NCBI RefSeq assembly: GCF_000155615.1
Contig: NZ_DS989915.1
Coordinates: forward strand, 975,695 to 1,019,787
Length of the DNA stretch: 44,093 nucleotides
Reading direction: 5' to 3'
Source of the DNA: Alcanivorax sp. DG881
GTDB taxonomy: Bacteria > Pseudomonadota > Gammaproteobacteria > Pseudomonadales > Alcanivoracaceae
Under the pieces are notes generated by a model, which saw only the letters and a program-made list of their open reading frames with translations, was not told where the DNA came from and made no database searches. Position 1 is the stretch's first letter. Each line of letters opens with the position of its first letter. This document shows positions 25,978 to 32,263 of this stretch, piece after piece. The translations under genes were made by a program, and so were the position numbers.

Positions 25978-26105
25978 CAGGAGCGTCGCTGGCGGCGCGA
26001 TAGAGCAACCGTGACGAGTCGCGGGCAGCGAGTTTCGAAAATCAAAATCTGGACGTTGGGAAAGTCAGGTTTTCGCTTCTCGTTCCTCGTTTCTCGCAAC
26101 TCGAT
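25978..26105. repeat. Intergenic repeat remnants (REP-like and CTCGTTTCTCG-type)
   Basis: The 169 bases between the mscK-like gene and the next gene hold a fragment GGAGCGTCGCTGGCGGCGCG near 25980. They also hold a degenerate tandem of the unit 'CG(C/T)TTCTCGT(T)' at about 26070-26104, of the same type as the array near 30166-30258. No gene is seen. Confidence 0.6.
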
Positions 26106-26140
26106 TGGGTAACCGCAACGCGCCTACGGGGAGCCTGGGC

Positions 26141-26497
26141 TTACAGCACCACCTCAAAACACTCCAGCTGCGGCGGCCCCAGGTAAATATCCTTGCGGGC
26201 GCCGGCATTGGCGTGGGCCTTTCGGAACGCATCCGACCTGGTCCAGCCTTCAAACGCTTCACGGGATTCCCAGGTGGCGTGGGACGAAAACAGCGTGTAC
26301 TCCTCGGTGCTTGCCCCCTGCAGCAGATTGAAACTCTTGAAGCCCGGCACCTCTTGCAGAAAAGTATCCCGGCCTTTCCAGATAGCGATAAAGTCCTGCT
26401 CGCAGCCGGGTTTGATCTTGAAGCGGTTCATTGCAATAAACATCGTCGTCTCGGAGTCATTTTTGGTGTGATCGGTTGTCGCACTGTCTGCGCGCAC
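26141..26497 (-). CDS. Antibiotic-biosynthesis-monooxygenase (ABM/HmoA-like) domain protein
   Basis: 118 residues from GTG 26497. The core 'MFIAMNRFKIKPGCEQDFIAIWKGR', 'VPGFKSFNLLQG' and 'YTLFSSHATWESREAFEGW' is a ferredoxin-like ABM domain as in HmoA-type haem monooxygenases. The GTG start has a near-perfect GGAGG site at 5 bases and lies 1 base after the stop of the preceding gene, implying coupling; the family's usual start corresponds to ATG 26443. A fragment of a second copy of this gene occurs at 28219-28280. It is the third gene of a DCC / DoxX-like / ABM set. Haem degradation or a small-molecule oxidation is possible; the substrate is unknown. Confidence 0.82.
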   Translation of the reverse strand: MRADSATTDHTKNDSETTMFIAMNRFKIKPGCEQDFIAIWKGRDTFLQEVPGFKSFNLLQGASTEEYTLFSSHATWESREAFEGWTRSDAFRKAHANAGARKDIYLGPPQLECFEVVL

Positions 26498-26498
26498 G

Positions 26499-26879
26499 TC
26501 AGCCTCCGGATTCCATCACACGCAGCTCGGCAAGCGCAATGACCGCCAGTGAACAGACCGCGAGATTAACCGTGGTTGAATTAAATGCAGATACGGTAAA
26601 CGCAGGCACCACAAAAAGAGTGAAAGCGAACAGCCCGAACAAGGCCGCAATAGTGATGACATAAGGCCAGCGCTGGCGGTAAAAGACCCACACCATCAAC
26701 CCGAGCACCACTTCCATCCCACCCCCCACATAAGAAAGCAGGTGCGCCTGTGCCTCATTCAGGCCAAGCGCCATATTCATGCGCAGCTCATCCGCATGGG
26801 GCCCCAGCAGCTTCGGTACAATGCCCTGATAAAGCCAGATAAAGGCGATGGAAAAACGGCAGACCTGAAGATTCATCAC
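26499..26879 (-). CDS. DoxX-like four-helix membrane protein
   Basis: A 126-residue protein with four hydrophobic segments ('FSIAFIWLYQGIVPKLLG', 'YVGGGMEVVLGLMVWVFY', 'PYVITIAALFGLFAFTLF', and 'VNLAVCSLAVIALAEL'), typical of the DoxX-like family. Members often sit in redox operons and may take part in thiol or quinone chemistry, but most are uncharacterised. Its start abuts the stop of the DCC-family gene with no gap, and its stop lies 1 base from the ABM start. The three genes are therefore clearly one transcript. Confidence 0.82.
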   Translation of the reverse strand: MMNLQVCRFSIAFIWLYQGIVPKLLGPHADELRMNMALGLNEAQAHLLSYVGGGMEVVLGLMVWVFYRQRWPYVITIAALFGLFAFTLFVVPAFTVSAFNSTTVNLAVCSLAVIALAELRVMESGG

Positions 26880-27317
26880 CTACTTCGCCCCCAGAAAACG
26901 GTCTGCGTGGTCCGGCGAAGGAAGCACGCAGGCATCGTATTTACCAAAAAGACGGTAGCGATTGCGCGCCATACGGTCGTACAGCCAGTCACGTATGCCA
27001 CGCGGGCATATCAGCGCGACCGCCGCCAGTGGCCACGGAAAAGGAAGCCCCCTAAGCACCCGAATAATGGCGGTAGAACGCACATAAAACGCGCCTTTCT
27101 CCACCAGCACCAACGTATCAAATTCCTCAAGCGGCAAACCGCACCAGGCCAGAATCGCACGCCCTTCATCAGACTGCACAGTAGCCAGCTTATATCGGCG
27201 GCGAGCATCAAAACGCACCAGAAACCGTGCCCAGTAGCTGCACAGCACGCAAACACCATCAAACAGGATCACACGATCCGCTTCATTCATACCCGGTGGT
27301 CGTTCGTTGGTGTGCAT
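26880..27317 (-). CDS. Thiol-disulfide oxidoreductase DCC family (YuxK/DUF393)
   Basis: A 145-residue protein with the family-defining 'ILFDGVCVLCSYWARFLVRFD' containing D-x-x-C-x-x-C near residue 20, a thioredoxin-like redox pair, and the later 'STAIIRVLRGL' and 'WLYDRMARNRYRLFGK' motifs. It probably carries out thiol-disulfide exchange in the cytoplasm or at the membrane; partners are unknown. An AGGAG site precedes ATG 27317, and a second Met at residue 10 is an alternative start. It leads the DCC / DoxX-like / ABM operon. Confidence 0.86.
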   Translation of the reverse strand: MHTNERPPGMNEADRVILFDGVCVLCSYWARFLVRFDARRRYKLATVQSDEGRAILAWCGLPLEEFDTLVLVEKGAFYVRSTAIIRVLRGLPFPWPLAAVALICPRGIRDWLYDRMARNRYRLFGKYDACVLPSPDHADRFLGAK

Positions 27318-27530
27318 TGAATTTCTCCTGAACTCAGGCTATCGAGGAAAAGGCCAATCTTCCCATTTCCCTGCTGAAGCCAAGTAACGGGAAACGAGAG
27401 GTTTGACTGCGGATACGCTGCACGGTTATGAGAAGATGTCCACTAAAGGGGGTGGGCTTGGCAGAGCACGCGACGAAAGAAAAGTCTCTCCCCAATGCTT
27501 TCATAAGAAAAACAACCTCGATCAAGAACA

Positions 27531-27932
27531 CTATATTTTCTTTTTAACGGGAACGGTTTTCCCTCCCGATTCAACCCATGCTCCATACCCACCGGAAATG
27601 TGAGCGACATTGTTCAACCCCATCTCTTTTAACGTAGCGGCTGCCAGTGCCGACCGCCAACTGGAGCGGCAAAAAAGGATAAACTTCTTATCTTCAGCAA
27701 AGACAGGCTTAAAATATGGACTATCAGGATCCACCCAAAACTCGAGCATACCGCGCGGGGCATGTATTGCGCCTGGAATAGTACCTTCTTTGTTAAGCTC
27801 TCTGACATCACGAATATCGACGAATTGAACATCTGAATTTCCAACAAGAGCTTTTGTTTCTTCCAAGGACAGCGTTTCTATTTTTTCTGACGCTTCAGAA
27901 ACGAGCTGCTTTGATGATTTTTTCAATGCCAT
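27531..27932 (-). CDS. Rhodanese-like domain protein
   Basis: A 133-residue single-domain rhodanese. The N-terminal ~25 residues are a charged extension; the domain contains 'VQFVDIRDVRELNKEGTIPGA' and the active-site loop 'FILFCRSSWRSALAA' with the catalytic Cys. It probably moves sulfane sulfur to an acceptor such as cyanide or a thiol; the physiological acceptor is unknown. An AGGAG site precedes ATG 27932. Base composition is visibly lower in GC than the surrounding housekeeping genes, suggesting later acquisition. It sits near a 10-base inverted repeat shared with the flank of the next gene. Confidence 0.85.
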   Translation of the reverse strand: MALKKSSKQLVSEASEKIETLSLEETKALVGNSDVQFVDIRDVRELNKEGTIPGAIHAPRGMLEFWVDPDSPYFKPVFAEDKKFILFCRSSWRSALAAATLKEMGLNNVAHISGGYGAWVESGGKTVPVKKKI

Positions 27933-28180
27933 TTCATTACTCCTGGATAGCTTTACCTGGGCTTTTGATGCCTAACGCTCTAAAAATGAAAAAGACAGTT
28001 TACCTACATATTGAGAAACAAAAAAATCCATCCACCCCGATACCCCAAAATGAAACCGCTCCTTACAATCTCTTTGACAATTTTAACAAGCCAGACGGCC
28101 ACAGATAATACCTCGCACAATTACCAGCTCTTGCCTCCTTCCGACCAGCCATTAGGATCAGGCCTTGCCTTTTGCTACTT

Positions 28181-28205
28181 GGGGACCAGGGCAAGATCTG
28201 ACCCC
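28181..28205. repeat. GGGGTCAGATCTTGCCCTGG-type palindromic motif
   Basis: GGGGACCAG and CTGACCCC form an imperfect hairpin around GGCAAGAT. Sequences of the kind 'GGGGTCAGA...TCTGACCCC' are common around REP-associated transposases in proteobacteria. No transposase is present here, so it is at most a remnant. Confidence 0.45.
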
Positions 28206-28218
28206 AAATTCGTCACTC

Positions 28219-28280
28219 AAAACACTCCCGTTACTGCGGCCCCAGGTAAATGTCCTTGCGCGCCTTGCCTGGCGCACCAA
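28219..28280 (-). pseudogene. Remnant of a second ABM-domain gene (3' end)
   Basis: Minus-strand translation gives A-R-K-D-I-Y-L-G-P-Q followed by a stop. This matches the C-terminal part of the ABM protein at 26141-26497, and the next bases GAGTGTTTTGAG also match after a small disruption. About 27 consecutive bases differ from the intact gene at only two or three positions. The rest of the gene is missing, so this is a truncated relic between the hydrolase and rhodanese genes. Confidence 0.75.
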
Positions 28281-28285
28281 TGTCA

Positions 28286-29215
28286 TCACCGGATTTCGCT
28301 TGTTATCTGGTTGTCTCCTAACCATTCTTTAACGGAAGAGACGACTTCGCTTGTGCGGTCCTTTCCAGAAGGATCATGAAACTTGTGATCAAGTCCCTTA
28401 ACCGTGCGAAATTCGACGTTATTCCTGTTTTTCATCAGCATCCTCGCTTGATCATAAGCCAGCTTTGGCGAAACACTCTTATCCAGTTCGGACTGAATAA
28501 TCAACAAAGGGGCGCTGACACTCAGCAACAGTTCAGTCTGATCTGCAGCCAACATACTCTTCCACCAACGAAAACCGTGCCCACTCATCACAAAAGTCAT
28601 ACTCTCGGAACTTTCGATGGCTCCTTTAAATTCCAGAAACCCCTGTGTTGCCTGTTCAAATGCTTCCGGTGGAAGATCAACGCTCATGCTATAAAAAACG
28701 TCATCAACGAAAAATCGGCCTCCGCCATTAAGAGTGATAACCGCACTCACCTTATCACTCCGGGAAGCAACCATTGCTGCAACCAGTGCCCCCTCACTCC
28801 CCCCCAGAAGAATAATGTTGTCATATTCAAGTTGCTCATCTAACCATGACATCACTTGCAGATAGTCGTCCGCCCGCTGTCTCGGAGAATCATGCTCATA
28901 ATACGATGCCGGACACTCCGGACTGTCACCCGAACCGTTCCAGGGAACCGACCGGGTAAGGGCATATTTTTCCACCGTAAGAACATCCGCATCACCGATC
29001 ACAGCGGCAAAGCGGTCATTAATCACCTTGCTGTGTACCACACTATTGCAATCCGATCCCTGCATCAGCACCAGCAGATGCCGACCTCCTTTCTTGTCCA
29101 GATAGAAAGTGATTGTAGACCCATCCGGCCGCATTAAAGGTACTCCCTCTTCTGCAAACCCGTACTGAATGGCAAACAGCAAAAACGCCATGATTATCGC
29201 GAGAGTTCTATACAT
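28286..29215 (-). CDS. Exported alpha/beta-hydrolase family protein
   Basis: A 309-residue protein with a signal peptide ('FLLFAIQYGFA'). The nucleophile elbow is 'LLGGSEGALVAA' (G-x-S-x-G), and the candidate acid and base are in 'IIQSELDKSVSP' (Asp) and 'GLDHKFHDPSG' (His), the expected catalytic triad order. Two Cys ('SDCNS', 'SPECPA') might form a disulfide. It is likely a periplasmic esterase or peptidase-like hydrolase; the substrate is unknown. Base composition is lower in GC than the core genes, and the gene lies between copies of a 10-base inverted repeat, so acquisition is likely. The ribosome-binding site (AGG) is modest. Confidence 0.8.
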   Translation of the reverse strand: MYRTLAIIMAFLLFAIQYGFAEEGVPLMRPDGSTITFYLDKKGGRHLLVLMQGSDCNSVVHSKVINDRFAAVIGDADVLTVEKYALTRSVPWNGSGDSPECPASYYEHDSPRQRADDYLQVMSWLDEQLEYDNIILLGGSEGALVAAMVASRSDKVSAVITLNGGGRFFVDDVFYSMSVDLPPEAFEQATQGFLEFKGAIESSESMTFVMSGHGFRWWKSMLAADQTELLLSVSAPLLIIQSELDKSVSPKLAYDQARMLMKNRNNVEFRTVKGLDHKFHDPSGKDRTSEVVSSVKEWLGDNQITSEIR

Positions 29216-29553
29216 GAGTCATTTACCTGGGAAGCGTTAGGCCAGCTTTTTTATTTTCATCCAGGGCACAAGCACACCCTGAATTTTCTTCCTTCGATTC
29301 CCACAACCTTAGGAAAGTTCAATCAGGAGGCCATCAGACTTGAGTGTGTTATCAACCCTAAAAAGAATAGAAATTCTGAAGAGTAAGGAGCGCCCCTGTT
29401 CAATTCGTGCATTCAGCGTATTGGTATTGCCCGTTCCGGATTATGCGGAACGTTCCGCTGAAAACGAGCGACGCGTGCAACTTTACGATCTTGCGATCAC
29501 GTTAGAGCCTCCTGTGATGTACAATCTTTCCACATTTTTCTGAGCCACTGACC
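29216..29553. other. Gene-free stretch upstream of trmY-like gene
   Basis: No convincing gene. It includes the second arm of the inverted repeat, a perfect 14-base palindrome GCGGAACGTTCCGC at 29445-29458, and a -10-like TACAAT at 29520-29525. A 67-codon TTG-started frame at 29340 has an AGGAGG upstream but no recognisable product. Confidence 0.6.
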
Positions 29554-30156
29554 ATGCGAACCTTCGTTCTCCGGGCCCGCGCGGCCTCCACTAACAGCCA
29601 GACTCTACTCGCCAACGTGGGCGGGGATGCCCATAGCGAGATTCTGGCGCATACGTTGATGAATGCGATTTTTGTGGCCCAGTCGCATCGAGACGATGCG
29701 GTAGTGCATCTGGTGCTGGAAAGCACCCAGGACTATTCCCGCACCATCACCTTTGTGGCGGCGGAGATGCGGGATATTGGCGGATTTCATGAGCAGGCGC
29801 TGCTGGCCAAGGTGGTGCGGGCGCTGGATGCTTCTGCCGGCATGGGCAAGGAACAGATGAAAGCCGTGGAGAGCGGAATTACCGTGCGCACGCAGAGCTT
29901 TGAAAAGCTGGTGAAGGAGCTGGCTGAGGATGGGCATCAGCTGTACATGATGGACCCCAAGGGAGAGAGCATCCGCGAGCTCACCTTTGCCGAGAAACCC
30001 TGTTTTCTGCTCACTGATCACATTCCCATGCCGAAGAAGAGCTTCAACAGCCTGAAGCGACTGGGCACGGAGAAGATCAGCCTGGGACCGACCATGCTGT
30101 TTGCGTCGCAATGCGTGGTGTTGATTAATAATGAGCTCGATTTGGCGGGGGTATAG
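29554..30156 (+). CDS. trmY: TrmY-family SPOUT pseudouridine N1-methyltransferase
   Basis: A 200-residue protein closely following the archaeal TrmY pattern, which methylates N1 of pseudouridine 54 in tRNA. It begins 'MRTFVLRARAAS', and has 'AHTLMNAIFVAQSHRDDAVVH', 'SGITVRTQSFEKLVKEL', 'REL' before 'KPCFLLTDHIPMPKK', then 'LGTEKISLGPTMLFASQCVV' and 'NNELD'. Bacterial members exist (for example in vibrios) but are less common, and their RNA target is not established because bacteria usually carry ribothymidine at position 54. The gene is flanked by lower-GC accessory genes and repeat arrays and seems monocistronic. The ribosome-binding site is weak. The family assignment is firm; the substrate is uncertain. 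Confidence 0.87.
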   Translation: MRTFVLRARAASTNSQTLLANVGGDAHSEILAHTLMNAIFVAQSHRDDAVVHLVLESTQDYSRTITFVAAEMRDIGGFHEQALLAKVVRALDASAGMGKEQMKAVESGITVRTQSFEKLVKELAEDGHQLYMMDPKGESIRELTFAEKPCFLLTDHIPMPKKSFNSLKRLGTEKISLGPTMLFASQCVVLINNELDLAGV

Positions 30157-30165
30157 TACTGGGTT

Positions 30166-30370
30166 GAGAAGCGAGTGACGAGTTTCGAGTTGCGAAAGAC
30201 AAAACAGAACGGGTTTCGGGTTCTGGGGTTCGAAACTCGCTTCTCGTAACTCGAAACGGCTTTTCCTCGCTGTCGCTCGGTTCGCGCCTCAAGATGCGCT
30301 CCTACAGCGGCTACGTCAGGTCGGTTTAGGGTTTAGCTATTAATTATTCATTATTAACTATTAATTAACT
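30166..30370. repeat. Composite intergenic repeat array
   Basis: Three kinds of repeat lie in a row. The first is a palindromic 'GAGAAGCGAGT ... ACTCGCTTCTC' array with further paired 'GTTTCGAGTTGCG / CGTAACTCGAAAC' arms (30166-30258). The second is a REP-like element at 30265-30307, which on the minus strand reads CTGTAGGAGCGC...TTGAGGCGCGAACC. The third is an A/T-rich tandem of TTAATTATT-like units (30340-30370). No gene is seen. Confidence 0.75.
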
Positions 30371-30772
30371 CTCTAACCACACTTCCCGCGCCCATTGCCA
30401 GATGCTGCCCCACACCTCGTCTTCGTTGATGCCGCTACCCGGCTCCCACAGCACCACTTCCCCTTCCTGGGACATGGCGTAGATGCCGTTGCCGGCTTCG
30501 CAAACGGGAATCAAATAGCGAGGCAGGCCCTGGTCCCAGGCGTTGGCGGCCATTTCCGGGAGGAAATTGTGGGCGTAGTCGTCCATCACCGTGGCTGGCT
30601 CCAGGCTGCCACAGACGATGTCGCTGGCGTTAAGCAGGAACTCCTTGTAATCCCCCGGCAGTGAAATCAGCAGCTGCTCTTCAATTTCCACCAACCGGTC
30701 TTCGTCTGGCAGTTCCAGAGCCACCAGACCACCGTCATGGCGCTCACGCAGCATGTCTATCACGTCATCCAT
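30365..30772 (-). CDS. SMI1/KNR4 (SUKH) family protein
   Basis: A 135-residue protein with the SUKH fold signature: 'IEEQLLISLPGDYKEFLLNASD', 'YLIPVCEAGNGIYAMSQEGEVVLWEPG' and 'WQWAREVWLES'. SUKH proteins are often immunity proteins against polymorphic toxins in bacteria, but many are stand-alone. No toxin gene is adjacent, so immunity is only a possibility. The gene follows the sterol-desaturase-family gene by 36 bases and may be co-transcribed with it. Confidence 0.85.
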   Translation of the reverse strand: MDDVIDMLRERHDGGLVALELPDEDRLVEIEEQLLISLPGDYKEFLLNASDIVCGSLEPATVMDDYAHNFLPEMAANAWDQGLPRYLIPVCEAGNGIYAMSQEGEVVLWEPGSGINEDEVWGSIWQWAREVWLES

Positions 30773-30808
30773 AAATTCATCTTTGAGGGTTGCGATGGGA
30801 ATGCATAT

Positions 30809-31927
30809 TCAGCCCCGGCGGAACGGGAACAGGAACTGTTTGACCACCCCTTCCGGCACTTGGGTGCTGGCACGGGTGCCGTACTCGGCGGCCAGGCGAT
30901 CCGGCATGATCAGGGTGCCGAACAGTTTATCGTAGATGGGCAGGAAGGCGGCGTAGTTTTTGTCTACGGCTTCGTCTTCCGAGGAATGGTGCCAGTGATG
31001 AAATTCCGGGGTCGCGATCAGCCAGCGCACGCCCGGGAACCGGAAACGGACATTGGCGTGGATAAAAATGGCGTGGAACGACACGAACACCAGATAGGCA
31101 TACACCGCCGAGGGTGAGAAGCCGAGAATAAAGATCGGCAGATAGCCAATAAAACGGTTGGCGATAATTTCCACCACATGCAGCCGTGAGGAGGCTAACC
31201 AGTCCATCTGGGTGGTGGAATGGTGCACGGCGTGGAATTTCCATAGCCAGGGCACTTCATGGAAGGCCCGGTGAATCCAGTAGCTGCCCAGATCGATCAC
31301 AATCAGAATTTCAATGAACTGCAGCCACAGGGGCTGGCTGGCGATGGCCTGCTGGAAGCCGATATCCACCTTGTCGTGCAGCAACACCTGAATAGGGATG
31401 ATGGTGAAGAAGCTGATCAGCTGCAGGGCCACATGGCTGAACAGGAAGTACTTCATGTCCGTCACCCAGCCACCGCGCAGGGTCTTCTGTTCCCGGTTCT
31501 TCGGGTAGGCGCGCTCCAGCGGAATAAAGACCAGCCCCAGCACCAGCAGTGTCAGGATAAAATAATCCAGGCCGGCATACAGGCTGCGGCCATCCACCGG
31601 TGGCACATCCAGGCGCCCGGAACCGATTAGCGCAGCCATGCAGGCCAGCACCATGCCGATGATGCCGTAACGCCGTTCCTGGTGACGAAACACGCTGAAA
31701 AACCCGCAGGTAAACCCGATACCGATGCCGATAAACAGCAGTAGCCGCAAGATCTCGGCATTATAGAACGCCCTGAATTCAGGCGTGGTAAACAGTTCCG
31801 GATAAAGAAAACAGAAACTTCCCAGCAGCGCCAAAAAACCCAGTCCGATGGAGATCGTCGCCGTGATCTTGCCCTGCCCCGGCGTCAGATCCACCTCTTC
31901 GTAGCGTTCGCGCAGAAATTCCGACAT
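30809..31927 (-). CDS. Sterol desaturase / fatty acid hydroxylase family protein
   Basis: A 372-residue multi-pass membrane protein of the di-iron fatty acid hydroxylase superfamily. The His clusters are complete: HRAFH (219-223), HAVHH (232-236), and 'FHHWHH' (310-314). Three or four hydrophobic segments at about 21-135 precede the catalytic part. Members hydroxylate or desaturate sterols, fatty acids or alkyl-glycerol lipids using O2. The substrate here is unknown; a lipid-modifying role fits the lipid-centred biology suggested by desB, desC and the MaoC gene. It is read toward the SUKH gene. Confidence 0.87.
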   Translation of the reverse strand: MSEFLRERYEEVDLTPGQGKITATISIGLGFLALLGSFCFLYPELFTTPEFRAFYNAEILRLLLFIGIGIGFTCGFFSVFRHQERRYGIIGMVLACMAALIGSGRLDVPPVDGRSLYAGLDYFILTLLVLGLVFIPLERAYPKNREQKTLRGGWVTDMKYFLFSHVALQLISFFTIIPIQVLLHDKVDIGFQQAIASQPLWLQFIEILIVIDLGSYWIHRAFHEVPWLWKFHAVHHSTTQMDWLASSRLHVVEIIANRFIGYLPIFILGFSPSAVYAYLVFVSFHAIFIHANVRFRFPGVRWLIATPEFHHWHHSSEDEAVDKNYAAFLPIYDKLFGTLIMPDRLAAEYGTRASTQVPEGVVKQFLFPFRRG

Positions 31928-32263
31928 TACCCCTCCCTTCCTTGTTCTTTCTTGTCCTGTGGCGGCCCTGCCGCCAGCCTTTCTTTACCAGACCATGCTG
32001 CAGCGGCCTGGCGCCAAGTACCAGTACACGCCCGTAACAAGCTGCTACACTGCGCGTTCAATTAGATAGACGCTGCACGCAACACGCGACCCGCTTCAAC
32101 CGGGACAGGCCGTACTTATCCGGCCCCCATTCTCCCTGCTTAAAGGCCCGGGCGCGAGGCACTGACTCTCACCTCTTGCCATTGTCTCGTTCGCCCGGTG
32201 TTGTTGGGTTTGAAGGCTGAGGGTTGCGTGATGCGCGTTTCATGACGCCTGGATTTATAAAGT
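31928..32263. other. Gene-free stretch before uup
   Basis: No gene seen. Most of it (32071-32250) is a repeat-like region: CGCTGCACGCAACAC at 32071-32085 matches 9569-9580 and its continuation, with GTGTTGTTG near 32198 and GGTTGCGTGATGCGCG near 32222 as possible right arms. It looks like a decayed member of the same palindromic family. Confidence 0.6.

Larger units (their letters stand above)
27933..28285. other. Gene-free stretch with remnants
   Basis: No intact gene is seen. It holds one arm of a 10-base inverted repeat (27970-27979), an AT-rich segment, a REP-like GGGGACCAG / CTGACCCC hairpin at 28181-28205, and a decayed fragment of an ABM-type gene. Several short frames exist but lack support. 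Confidence 0.7.
27970..29242. repeat. 10-base perfect inverted repeat flanking the hydrolase segment
   Basis: GCCTAACGCT at 27970-27979 and AGCGTTAGGC at 29233-29242. The arms match the RYYYAAC / GTTRRRY cores of integron attC sites, but they lie 1.25 kb apart rather than 60-140 bases. Confidence 0.5.

Noticed and set aside
29340-29543. 67-codon frame with TTG start and AGGAGG upstream
   Set aside because: Rare start, no homology recognised and no coupling to a neighbour; kept only as a note in the spacer entry.
30190-30260. GGTTCGAAACTC resembling a tRNA T-loop
   Set aside because: It is part of the repeat array; no acceptor, D or anticodon stems could be found around it.
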